From assembly GCF_000622005.1 (NCBI RefSeq), contig NZ_KK211384.1, positions 74,434 through 138,433 of the forward strand: a stretch of 64,000 nt of DNA. The letters run 5' to 3'. Position 1 is the stretch's first letter, and every line of letters starts with the position of its first letter. Both the position numbers and the translations under genes were made by a program. This document shows positions 36,776 to 44,802 of this stretch, piece by piece. The stretch comes from Anaerovibrio sp. RM50 (lineage in GTDB: Bacteria > Bacillota > Negativicutes > Selenomonadales > Selenomonadaceae). The notes beneath the pieces are model-generated. The model did no database searches. It saw only the letters and a program-made list of their open reading frames with translations, and had not been told where the DNA came from.

Positions 36776-38024
36776 GAACCTTTTCCTTCTTTGATAACGA
36801 TAACAAGAGGCCAATCATAACAAAACCAGATACCATGGAACTGCCGCCATAGCTTATAAATGGCAGGGTAATACCTGTAAGGGGCAGAAATTTGGTAACT
36901 CCGGCTATAATGATAAAGGCCTGTGTAAACAGAGCTATGGAAAAACCCGCCGCCACCAAGGTATGAAGCTCTTTTTTGCAATTCATGGCAATCATAATAC
37001 CACGATAGAAAAACAGAACATATACCATCATAATGACTGTACAGCCCAAAAGCCCCAGCTCCTCAGCCACAGCTGAGAAAATAAAATCTGTGTGAACCTC
37101 TGGAATAAGTCCTGGATGCCCATGGGTAAATCCTGTCCCCCAGACTCCCCCGGCCGCAAAAGCGAACAAGGACTGAACCACCTGATAGGCCTGACCTGCC
37201 GGATCTGCCCAAGGGTCAAGCCAAATATTAAAGCGCACCTGAACATGGGAAAAAAGCGCATAACTAATTACCGCTCCCACCCCAAAAAACAACAAGGCAA
37301 TAAACACATAAGATTTACTGCCGGTTCCCATATATGTCATAAATACTGCCATACAGAAGAACAACAGAGCTGATCCCAGATCTCGCTGAACAACAAACAT
37401 CAGAATAGCAATGCCCCAAATAACCAGCAAAGGGGCAATAAATCTTATCGGAGGCAAATCCAAAAACAAAATTCTTCGTTTTGCCTCATTCAGCATATCC
37501 CTATGGTCAGACAGAAAAGCTGCAAGGAAAAGTACCAGCAGAATCTTGCCAAACTCAGAGGGCTGAACGGAAAATGGCCCAAAAACCAACCAGTTCTTGC
37601 TGCCGCCAATTTCCACACCAAATATCAATGAAAGACACAACACCACCAAGGTACAGATACCTAATATGTATTGATATTGCATCATATCTTTAAGCTGGCG
37701 TGAGAAATACAGCACTCCCACCATTACTGCCATGCCAATCATCAGCCATCTGAGCTGAGGTACACAAAGAATTGGCTTCAGTCTGGCCAGCATTATTATA
37801 CCCAAACTTGAAAAAAACAGCACCATGGGAAACACCCATATATCGCTGCTGAACCTGCCCTTAATAAGAAACAGCTGAATGGCAACCCCCATAACAGCCG
37901 CCCCCAATGCCCAGGGAACAGGTGAAAAATCTATTTCTGGATACTGGTTCAGCATAATAACCCCCAAACCAGCAAACATAATCAAAAAATCAACTGCCAC
38001 CAGAAGCAGGCTCTTACTTTTCAT
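36765..38024 (-). CDS. FtsW/RodA/SpoVE-family peptidoglycan glycosyltransferase
   Basis: This 419-residue SEDS-family membrane protein has about ten helices. Signature regions are FGVEIGGSKNWLVFGPFSVQPSE (contiguous; the conserved G-x-x-x-W and QPSE), QRDLGSALLFF, GTGFTHGHPGLIPEVHTDFIFSAVAEE, and the C-terminal LPLTGITLPFISYGGSSM. It polymerises lipid II and works with the class B PBP encoded next. The start lies inside the end of the phosphatase gene, so the genes overlap. The sequence does not decide between a division role (FtsW) and elongation (RodA). Confidence 0.94.
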   Translation of the reverse strand: MKSKSLLLVAVDFLIMFAGLGVIMLNQYPEIDFSPVPWALGAAVMGVAIQLFLIKGRFSSDIWVFPMVLFFSSLGIIMLARLKPILCVPQLRWLMIGMAVMVGVLYFSRQLKDMMQYQYILGICTLVVLCLSLIFGVEIGGSKNWLVFGPFSVQPSEFGKILLVLFLAAFLSDHRDMLNEAKRRILFLDLPPIRFIAPLLVIWGIAILMFVVQRDLGSALLFFCMAVFMTYMGTGSKSYVFIALLFFGVGAVISYALFSHVQVRFNIWLDPWADPAGQAYQVVQSLFAFAAGGVWGTGFTHGHPGLIPEVHTDFIFSAVAEELGLLGCTVIMMVYVLFFYRGIMIAMNCKKELHTLVAAGFSIALFTQAFIIIAGVTKFLPLTGITLPFISYGGSSMVSGFVMIGLLLSLSKKEKVHGA

Positions 38025-38733
38025 TGTATTCCACCACTATTGCCGAGATATTATCAAGGCCACCGCCGGCCTTGGCCCGTTCCACCAATGCTTCAGCCTT
38101 ATCCTGACAATCCTCTGCCTCAAGAGTCGCCTGAATATCAGGTAGAGTTACCATATTGGTAAGTCCATCGGAGCAAATAAGGAATACATCCCCATCATTT
38201 AGGGTAAGTTCCCCGGTGTCAACCTCCACCACAGGATCCACTCCCACAGCCCGTAAAAGCATATTTTTATTTGGATGGACCTTGGCCTCATCTGCAGAGA
38301 TACTGCCATTTGCCAACAGCTCGGCCACGTAAGTGTGATCATTGGTTATCTGCTTCAAATTACCGTCTCTGAGACGATACAGTCTGCTGTCCCCCACATG
38401 GGCCCAAAAAGCGGAGTTATCTTCAATGTGAAGCAAAGTAGCTGTAGTCCCCATGCCACTTCGTTCCGGATTTTCCTTTGTGCACTCAAAAATGGCCTCA
38501 TTGCCATCTACTACAAGATAACGAAGGCCATCCTGATCCAGATTGGTATTCTCAGATGACAGTTTGTTTTCCACAGTTGCCGTAAAAATATGACTGGCTA
38601 TTTCGCCGGCCACATGGCCACCCATACCATCAGCCACAACGAATACATCCTTGGGACCAACTAAAATACTATCTTCATTTAACTCTCTTACCAAGCCAAT
38701 ATCAGTAGCCTGACTAACCTTCAACAAATCCAT
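38014..38733 (-). CDS. PP2C-type Ser/Thr phosphatase (PrpC/Stp)
   Basis: This 239-residue metal-dependent phosphatase has the standard motif set: TDIGLVRELNEDS, VVADGMGGHVAGEIAS (metal-binding Asp-Gly), WAHVGDSRLYRLR, LLRAVG, DVFLICSDGLTN and the C-terminal GGLDNISAIVVE. It would reverse the PASTA kinase encoded in the same operon. The ATG overlaps the FHA-gene stop as TGATG; a GTG one codon earlier is an alternative. It lies between fhaB and ftsW. Confidence 0.95.
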   Translation of the reverse strand: MDLLKVSQATDIGLVRELNEDSILVGPKDVFVVADGMGGHVAGEIASHIFTATVENKLSSENTNLDQDGLRYLVVDGNEAIFECTKENPERSGMGTTATLLHIEDNSAFWAHVGDSRLYRLRDGNLKQITNDHTYVAELLANGSISADEAKVHPNKNMLLRAVGVDPVVEVDTGELTLNDGDVFLICSDGLTNMVTLPDIQATLEAEDCQDKAEALVERAKAGGGLDNISAIVVEYNEK

Positions 38734-39188
38734 CACCTCCCGAACTCAAATGTGGCAGAGCCTATGGAAATCAAATCACCGGACTGAAGGTACTGTCGCC
38801 CGGTAACAGGTTCATTGTTCACATAGGTTTTATTGACGCTGCCCATATCCTCAATAACGTACAGATTGTTTAAAAGGGCTATTTCCGCATGATGATGGGA
38901 AGCAAAACTGTCATTTAACACGATATCGTTGTCATTGCCCCGACCGATGCTGACGTGATTGGAAAAGGCAAAACGTTGTCCAACCATACTTTGGTCAGAA
39001 CATTCCAGCACCGTCAACACTGCTTCCACATTGGAAATTTCAGTAATTGCATATATGTCATCAACCACAGGCTGACTGTCCTTTTTCATGAATTTAATCA
39101 GCTTGAAGACAAAATAAAGCAATAATATTAGCAGCCCATATTGAAGAACTATCCCCAATGTCTTAATTACAATTGCAGTTCCCTGCAT
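38733..39188 (-). CDS. FHA-domain membrane protein (FhaB-like)
   Basis: This 151-residue protein has one N-terminal transmembrane helix (GIVLQYGLLILLLYFVFKLI) and, from about residue 60, a forkhead-associated domain with SIGRGNDNDIVL, HHHAEI and NKTYVNNEPV. FHA domains bind phosphothreonine, so this is a likely docking protein for targets of the kinase in the same operon. It resembles FhaB/FipA of Actinobacteria in size and position (next to PP2C and FtsW/RodA), which is a comparison rather than proof. Confidence 0.9.
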   Translation of the reverse strand: MQGTAIVIKTLGIVLQYGLLILLLYFVFKLIKFMKKDSQPVVDDIYAITEISNVEAVLTVLECSDQSMVGQRFAFSNHVSIGRGNDNDIVLNDSFASHHHAEIALLNNLYVIEDMGSVNKTYVNNEPVTGRQYLQSGDLISIGSATFEFGR

Positions 39189-39189
39189 A

Positions 39190-39945
39190 TCAAATCACCT
39201 CATACACCAGCACCGTCTCACCAATTCGTATTTCATCCCCGGTATGCAGGAGCTGTGGTGACACTACCCTTTGCCCATTGACAAAGGTACCATTCAGGCT
39301 CTCGGCATCATACAATACATGCCGATGTCTCTCATATGTTATATAAGCGTGGACTCTGGAAGCATTGGTGTCAGTCAAAATGAAATCATTATTAACCCGA
39401 CGGCCAATATAAATCTGCTTTTCTCCAAACTCCAGATATGAATCTATATCAGGTCCCTCTATTGCTAGAAGACTTACTGTTTTATGCTCCACAGGCAAAT
39501 TAAGAGGTGGCTTGAATTCGGATTTGTTCAGCACAATGGTATGGCACTCCGGTGCCTCCATGGGCTGCTCCATTTCCCCGTAGCTGTCATCCACAAATGT
39601 GCCCTTTACCTCGCAGGTCCCCTTTGGGAATTCCTCGTTGGCATTAAGGGTTATCTCCAGCTGGCCATCCATAAAGCTGTCATCGGAAATAATCATTTTT
39701 TCCACCATTACGTAAAGCTCGTCAAGAAAGCGGCGGGCACAAAGCCTCTGATAATCATCAGGGGCCATTTCCACGTAATAAAAATTAGGCACAATCGGAC
39801 CACCCTGACTCTTGCGCCTCCTTCGGATTATTTCACGCTCCAGCTGTTTTACAACCTCAGTTGGTTCCAGGACAGAGCTCAGCTTGCGATTAAAAAATCC
39901 CTCTATCTTTTTTTCCAGAAAAGACTCCAGGTTGCCAATAGACAT
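39190..39945 (-). CDS. FhaA-like protein (DUF3662 N-terminal domain plus FHA domain)
   Basis: This is a soluble 251-residue protein. Residues 1-125 match the FhaA N-terminal domain (SFLEKKIEGFFNRKLSSVLEP with LEREIIRRRR, then FYYVEMAPDDY). Residues 170-251 form an FHA domain with IYIGRRVNNDFILTD, SRVHAYI and LNGTFVNGQRV. It is the first gene of the kinase/cell-wall operon, with AGGAGGG before the ATG and a promoter 30-60 bases upstream. In Actinobacteria FhaA reads phosphorylated MviN and similar targets; the partner here is unknown. Confidence 0.92.
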   Translation of the reverse strand: MSIGNLESFLEKKIEGFFNRKLSSVLEPTEVVKQLEREIIRRRRKSQGGPIVPNFYYVEMAPDDYQRLCARRFLDELYVMVEKMIISDDSFMDGQLEITLNANEEFPKGTCEVKGTFVDDSYGEMEQPMEAPECHTIVLNKSEFKPPLNLPVEHKTVSLLAIEGPDIDSYLEFGEKQIYIGRRVNNDFILTDTNASRVHAYITYERHRHVLYDAESLNGTFVNGQRVVSPQLLHTGDEIRIGETVLVYEVI

Positions 39946-39975
39946 TACAGACCCTCCTAAGCCTTGCTAGTCTTA

Positions 39976-40004
39976 ATTTTACATCTTAAAGCAATACAAG
40001 TAAA
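39976..40004 (-). promoter_or_regulatory. Promoter for the fhaA-...-folE2 operon
   Basis: On the minus strand TTTACT, a 17-base spacer and TAAAAT lie 31 bases before the fhaA start. No terminator is seen between rlmN and this point, so read-through from the def operon is possible. Confidence 0.55.
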
Positions 40005-40032
40005 TAAGATAATCCGCTTAAAAGCAGGTATC

Positions 40033-41073
40033 TCAGCCCTTATCCAGGTGTCTGTTCCTAAGCTGGCCACAGGCCGCCTGAATATCGTTGCCCATTTCAC
40101 GTCTAACTGTCACCGTAATGTGGTGCTTGGCCAGATACTTCTCAAAAAAATCTATTCTCTCCGGGGACGGACGATTCCAATTCCGCTCCACCACAGGATT
40201 TATTGGTATCAAATTTACGGAGGCCAGCTGTCCCTTCAAAAGATTCACCAATTCCTTTGCCTGCTTGGCATTATCATTTACCTCGTCTATAAGAATATAC
40301 TCATAGGTAACACGGCGATGAGTCTTTTCCCCATAATCCCCTCCAGCTTTTATCACATCAGCCATGGGATATTTGCGATTAATAGGCATCAGTTCTGAGC
40401 GAAGCTCATCCTCCGGAGCATGAAGGGAAATTGAGAGATTAACGGGAATTTCCTCGTCAGCCAAACGATAAATATTAGGAACAATCCCGGAGGTGGAAAG
40501 AGTAATGCTGCGATAGCTCATCCCAAGGCAATAATCCTCATGAAGAAGCCTTATATATTTAAGTACATTATCATAATTGGTAAGAGGCTCTCCGGAGCCC
40601 ATGATAACAATTGTATCCACCTTTTCCCCGGACTTTGCAAGCATATCATTTATATAATATGTCTGGGCCAGCATCTCCCCGGCTGTAAGATTGCGAACCA
40701 TACCGTGAAGAGTTGAGGCGCAAAAGGCACAGCCCATGTTGCATCCCGCCTGGGAGGAAACACATATACTGTTGCCATAGGGTTGGCGCATAAGAACAGT
40801 TTCCACTCCCACCCCATCGGAAAAATTCAGGAGGAATTTGGAAGTCCTGCCATCAGAGGAATCCATCTGGTCAACTCTGGCTGCCCGGTCTATAACACAC
40901 TCCGACGCCAGCTTCTCCCGCATGTTCTTGGGAAGATTCTGCATATCATTAAAGTCTGTGACACTTTTCTTGTACATCCATTCCGCCAGCTGCTTGCCAC
41001 GGAACTGGGGAAGTCCCCACTCCACCGTGAGCCCAGTGAGTTCCTCCAAGGTTTTGCCAAAAATATTTATCAT
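40033..41073 (-). CDS. rlmN: 23S rRNA (adenine2503-C2)/tRNA A37 methyltransferase RlmN
   Basis: This 346-residue radical SAM enzyme has an N-terminal helical domain (LPQFRGKQLAEWMYKK) followed by the radical SAM barrel with the CxxxCxxC cluster motif CNMGCAFC (about residue 110). It also has GSGEPLTNYDNVLKYIR, TLSTSGIVPNI and the C-terminal ACGQLRN containing the conserved catalytic Cys of RlmN/Cfr. It lies seven bases after rsmB. The RlmN-type CGQL(R/K) tail and the housekeeping neighbourhood argue against a Cfr resistance enzyme. Confidence 0.95.
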   Translation of the reverse strand: MINIFGKTLEELTGLTVEWGLPQFRGKQLAEWMYKKSVTDFNDMQNLPKNMREKLASECVIDRAARVDQMDSSDGRTSKFLLNFSDGVGVETVLMRQPYGNSICVSSQAGCNMGCAFCASTLHGMVRNLTAGEMLAQTYYINDMLAKSGEKVDTIVIMGSGEPLTNYDNVLKYIRLLHEDYCLGMSYRSITLSTSGIVPNIYRLADEEIPVNLSISLHAPEDELRSELMPINRKYPMADVIKAGGDYGEKTHRRVTYEYILIDEVNDNAKQAKELVNLLKGQLASVNLIPINPVVERNWNRPSPERIDFFEKYLAKHHITVTVRREMGNDIQAACGQLRNRHLDKG

Positions 41074-41079
41074 TATGAA

Positions 41080-42408
41080 TTACTTTCTCCTCATACACGA
41101 AATGAAGAATCCATCTGTGCCATCACGTTGCGGATACAGCTGAACCATTTCATCCTCTCTCGATTCAGGAAGTCTTTCTCCGGCGTGCTCCAGGGTAAAC
41201 TCCTTGGCCTTTTCCAGAAACGCCTTCACCACATCCTGGTTTTCCTCATGGGCTATAGTACATGTACTGTACACCAGAAGGCCTCCCGGCTTAACTGCTG
41301 CCGCCGCACTTCTAAGGATTTCCAGCTGCAGCTTAGGCAACTCCTTCAATAGTTCCGGGGACTTGCGCCATCTGGAATCAGGTTTTCTCCTGAGAACCCC
41401 CAGTCCTGAGCATGGTGCATCTACCAATACCCTGTCCGCCTGTTGAGGAAATTCCTGCCAGATTTCCCTTGCATCAATAAGCATTGGATCAATAATGGTA
41501 ATGCCAAGGCGCTCCGCATTATTTCTGACTCTTTCCAGCTTGTGATCATATATATCGCAGGCCACAATACGGCCACGGTTTTCCATCATAGCAGCCATGT
41601 GGGTAGTCTTACCCCCGGGAGCACTGCACACATCCAGCACCAGTTCCCCTGGCTGCGGATCCACCACATGGGCCACAAGCATAGAACTTTCATCCTGAAC
41701 CTGACAGTAGCCATCCTGAAGTACCTGCAAATCATCAAGGGAGCCGTGAGATGTTATAATAACCCCCTCCGGTGCGAATAAGGACTGTTGGCAGTCCACC
41801 CCCACGGAAATAAGCTGAAGCATAAGCTCAGAGCGATTCGTTTTTATTGTATTTGCGCGAACTGAAAGAGGTGCCTGCTGATTATTAAATGCACACAGTT
41901 TTGCCGCCTCATCATAGCCAAATTCCTTAATCCAGCGGCGCACCAGCCACTCAGGGTGCTGCTCCGTAAGAGCCAGCTGTACAGTGGCGTTGCCCTTTCC
42001 CTCCGGGAAAGCCCCCTTTTCAGGTTCCCTCACCATAGTGCGCATTACACCATTGACAAATTTGGCAACTCCTGCATGACCAAAGCGCTTGGCAAGCTCC
42101 ACAGACTCATTGCAGGCAGCGGAATCGGGCACCTTGTCCATATATTTAAGCTGATATACCCCCATGCGCAAAATATCGCGGACAATGGGGCTGACCTTGC
42201 TTAAGGGACGGTTAATATATTTTCTGATAATCCAGTCCAGGGTTTCCCCGGCCTTTACCGTGCCATAAACAAGTTCAGTAACAAAACGACGGTCCATATC
42301 ACTAAGACCGCCTTTTCTCAGCTCCTTGGCCAGAGCCACATTGGCATAAGCCTCCTGTTCATGGACCGCATTTATAATTTTCAAAGCCGCTTCACGTGCT
42401 TTATCCAT
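41080..42408 (-). CDS. rsmB: 16S rRNA (cytosine967-C5)-methyltransferase RsmB
   Basis: This 442-residue protein has an N-terminal NusB-like helical domain (residues 1-130, AREAALKIINAVHEQEAYAN) and a C-terminal SAM methyltransferase. Motifs are VCSAPGGKTTHMA (SAM binding), VDAPCSGLGVLRRKPDSRW (motif IV Cys) and YSTCTIAHEENQ (motif VI catalytic Cys). It follows DUF116 without a gap; its GAGGAG ribosome-binding site lies in the last codons of that gene. Confidence 0.95.
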   Translation of the reverse strand: MDKAREAALKIINAVHEQEAYANVALAKELRKGGLSDMDRRFVTELVYGTVKAGETLDWIIRKYINRPLSKVSPIVRDILRMGVYQLKYMDKVPDSAACNESVELAKRFGHAGVAKFVNGVMRTMVREPEKGAFPEGKGNATVQLALTEQHPEWLVRRWIKEFGYDEAAKLCAFNNQQAPLSVRANTIKTNRSELMLQLISVGVDCQQSLFAPEGVIITSHGSLDDLQVLQDGYCQVQDESSMLVAHVVDPQPGELVLDVCSAPGGKTTHMAAMMENRGRIVACDIYDHKLERVRNNAERLGITIIDPMLIDAREIWQEFPQQADRVLVDAPCSGLGVLRRKPDSRWRKSPELLKELPKLQLEILRSAAAAVKPGGLLVYSTCTIAHEENQDVVKAFLEKAKEFTLEHAGERLPESREDEMVQLYPQRDGTDGFFISCMRRK

Positions 42409-43209
42409 CTAATTCTCCTCTTCACAACTGACAGCATCAGATGCAGGCAAATCTATTATTTCCATAATGGCTCTTTTGAATTCATCAACATCCACCTTGG
42501 TATTGAAGCAAGGACCATTGGGACGAATATTCATCACTCCCACAGAGGGAATAGGATACACATCCTGAATACCGCTGGCCAGATCCCGTTCGCAGGCCAC
42601 CGCCACCACCGCCTGTGGCCGTATGTCCATAACCTTTTGACGGGCCAAGGTACCACCTGTTACAACAAAGAAATGAAAGCCCATTTCCTCTGCCAGCGTT
42701 ACCAGATCACCGATATTGCAGCCTCCGCATCGCCTGCAGTTGCCAGGATCAGTGGTGATTTTATGGGGACATGTACTAAGCTGCAGGCAATGGGGTGTTA
42801 CCACCAAAAGTCTGTCCGCCGGCACCTTAAGGTGACGATTTCCCACAATGGCATTGCTCACCGCCACATAAGACGCCTCAATACGCCGACGGTCAATCCC
42901 CACAATCTTCCCTGCAGAAATTACAATATAGTAAAGAACATTTAACAGGGTATAGGTCTGTTTTTTAAATATGGAAGGCAAAGGCCACCCTTTAATTCCA
43001 AAGACCATTCCCAAAATGCCAAAACCAATGAGAAAAAGCAGTCCTATCATGGCCGCCGCAAAGGCCGGTGCCAGATGGGTATTTATGTTATTAAGACCAG
43101 GAAGGGTTATGAACCAGACTCCGGCACATATTATCAGCATAATAACATATGTTATACACAAGAGACTGATAAAAAGACGTTTCTTGGCCTTTTTAGCTGT
43201 ATATTTCAT
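42409..43209 (-). CDS. DUF116 family membrane protein with a cysteine cluster
   Basis: The protein has 266 residues. Two hydrophobic helices lie in the first 70 residues (LFISLLCITYVIMLIICAGV and FAAAMIGLLFLIGFGILGMVF). A soluble domain follows with CLQLSTCPHK, then CRRCGGCNIGDLV, then VAVACERDLASGI, a Cys pattern typical of DUF116. The many cysteines suggest a metal or Fe-S site. The function is unknown. Its place between fmt and rsmB is a recurrent arrangement in clostridia-like genomes, which hints at a link with translation or RNA modification but does not prove one. Confidence 0.82.
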   Translation of the reverse strand: MKYTAKKAKKRLFISLLCITYVIMLIICAGVWFITLPGLNNINTHLAPAFAAAMIGLLFLIGFGILGMVFGIKGWPLPSIFKKQTYTLLNVLYYIVISAGKIVGIDRRRIEASYVAVSNAIVGNRHLKVPADRLLVVTPHCLQLSTCPHKITTDPGNCRRCGGCNIGDLVTLAEEMGFHFFVVTGGTLARQKVMDIRPQAVVAVACERDLASGIQDVYPIPSVGVMNIRPNGPCFNTKVDVDEFKRAIMEIIDLPASDAVSCEEEN

Positions 43210-43234
43210 AATGCATCCTCTGGGGAAACCAATA

Positions 43235-44167
43235 TCAATTAAAGGTAAGACCAGCTTTTACACCATTTCCCCGAACAAAATCACCTGCTGCCATACGTTT
43301 CTTGCTGGGTGGCTGAATTTCAGTGATTTCCACAGCCCCCTTGCCGGCAGCAACAATAAAGCTCTTTTTGGTAAGCTCCAGTACCTCTCCCGGATTACCG
43401 GCCTTGTCTTCTCTCACCCTGGTGCTCCATACCTTGTAATTTTTTCCCTCCAGCATGGTCCAGGCCACAGGCCAGGAATTAAGGCCCCGCACCAGATTAT
43501 GAATCTCCTGGGCAGACTTGGTCCAGTCAATATGACCAGTTTCCTTTGTAAGCATGGAAGCGTAGTTGGAAAGTCTGTCATCCTGCTTTTCAGGGGTGAT
43601 AGTACCTGCCTCCAGGCCATCAACAGTATCTGCCAAAAGGTCCTTGCCCATAAACGCCAGCTTATCGTGAAGCTCCTCAGTGGTCATATCAGGAGTTATT
43701 TCTACTTTACTTTTAAGCAGCATATCACCTGTATCCAGCCCCGCATCCATCATCATGGTGGTTACGCCGGTTTCGGTTTCACCATTGATAATAGACCAAT
43801 GAATAGGTGCTGCACCGCGATATCGCGGCAACAACGAGGCGTGAACATTTACACAGCCCAAACGGGGAATATCCAAAATCTCCTGGGACAGAATCTGACC
43901 GAAAGCCACCACCACAATAAGGTCCGGCTTCATCTCACGCAGTTTTTCCACGCACTCAGCTGTTTTAATCTTCTCTGGCTGCCAAATCGGCAAACCGTAT
44001 TCCATCGCCTTAACCTTTACAGGTGAAGGGGTCAGCTTCTGCCCTCTCCCCTTGGGACGGTCAGGCTGGGTTATAACGGATACCACCTGGGTCTTTTCCT
44101 GCATTACCTCCAGACAGCCCACGGCGAAATCCGGAGTTCCCATAAAAACAGTTCTTAATTTACTCAT
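43235..44167 (-). CDS. fmt: Methionyl-tRNA formyltransferase
   Basis: This 310-residue enzyme formylates initiator Met-tRNA with 10-formyltetrahydrofolate. N-terminal RTVFMGTPDFAV and QPDRPKGRG are followed by the catalytic region NVHASLLPRYRGAAPIHW (Asn/His) and DAGLDTGDML, then a C-terminal OB-like domain (VRGLNSWPVAWT). The ATG overlaps the def stop as ATGA. The initiator tRNA it acts on is encoded at 23986-24061. Confidence 0.96.
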   Translation of the reverse strand: MSKLRTVFMGTPDFAVGCLEVMQEKTQVVSVITQPDRPKGRGQKLTPSPVKVKAMEYGLPIWQPEKIKTAECVEKLREMKPDLIVVVAFGQILSQEILDIPRLGCVNVHASLLPRYRGAAPIHWSIINGETETGVTTMMMDAGLDTGDMLLKSKVEITPDMTTEELHDKLAFMGKDLLADTVDGLEAGTITPEKQDDRLSNYASMLTKETGHIDWTKSAQEIHNLVRGLNSWPVAWTMLEGKNYKVWSTRVREDKAGNPGEVLELTKKSFIVAAGKGAVEITEIQPPSKKRMAAGDFVRGNGVKAGLTFN

Positions 44168-44631
44168 TTGCTTTCTCCCTGCTTAATGGTCTTTGCCACA
44201 TCGATAAACAATGTTCCCTCCAAGTGATCCAGCTCATGCTGAATACAGCGGGCCATAAGTCCCTTGGCTGTAAGATGTTTCTTTTTGCCCCAACGATTGA
44301 GATAATCAACGCTTACCTTCTCTGCTCTTTCCACATCACCAAATACGTTTGGCACGCTAAGGCAACCTTCCTGGCCAATTTCAGTACCTTCACGACGGGT
44401 AATCACCGGATTCACCATCTCCACCAGGCCGTTATCATCACCAACATCAATTACCACAAGGCGGATAGACTGCCCCACCTGAGGAGCGGCCAAACCGACT
44501 CCATCAGCCTTGTACATGGTCTCAGCCATATTATCCATCAGCTTTCTTAATTTGCTGTCAACCTTCTCTATGGGAGCGGCCACCTGCTTTAAAACAGGAT
44601 CGCCAGCTTTGACTATATTTAACAGTGCCAA
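44164..44631 (-). CDS. def: Peptide deformylase
   Basis: This 155-residue metallohydrolase removes the N-formyl group from nascent proteins. It has the three family motifs: GVGLAAPQVG (motif 1), EGCLSVPN (motif 2, metal-binding Cys) and QHELDHLEG (motif 3, two metal-binding His and the catalytic Glu). The start codon is TTG, 9 bases after AGGAGG; no ATG is available upstream before the promoter. It is first in the def-fmt-DUF116-rsmB-rlmN cluster. Confidence 0.96.
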   Translation of the reverse strand: MALLNIVKAGDPVLKQVAAPIEKVDSKLRKLMDNMAETMYKADGVGLAAPQVGQSIRLVVIDVGDDNGLVEMVNPVITRREGTEIGQEGCLSVPNVFGDVERAEKVSVDYLNRWGKKKHLTAKGLMARCIQHELDHLEGTLFIDVAKTIKQGESK

Positions 44632-44665
44632 TTACAACACCCTCCTATTGCTATATATCCGTATA

Positions 44666-44695
44666 ATTTTATCATATTATGGAAAGAAAGTCCAA
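44666..44695 (-). promoter_or_regulatory. Promoter for the def-fmt operon
   Basis: On the minus strand TTGGAC, an 18-base spacer and TAAAAT end about 35 bases before the def start. Confidence 0.5.
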
Positions 44696-44712
44696 AATTG
44701 CACCATATCACC

Positions 44713-44752
44713 AGAAAAAAGAGCACTGAACAAATGGCATTGAACAGTGCTC
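44713..44752 (-). terminator. Terminator of the pyruvate:ferredoxin oxidoreductase gene
   Basis: On the minus strand GAGCACTG pairs with CAGTGCTC (8 bp, 16-base loop), followed by TTTTTT, about 50 bases past the stop codon. Confidence 0.82.
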
Positions 44753-44802
44753 CAAAATATATTTCTAGGGTTTTAGCAGTTTAGGAAAGTGTTAGTGTTA
44801 AA

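Noticed and set aside
40033-41073. Cfr-type antibiotic resistance methyltransferase
   Set aside because: Sequence features (CNMGCAFC, ACGQLRN tail) and the def-fmt-rsmB housekeeping context fit RlmN.
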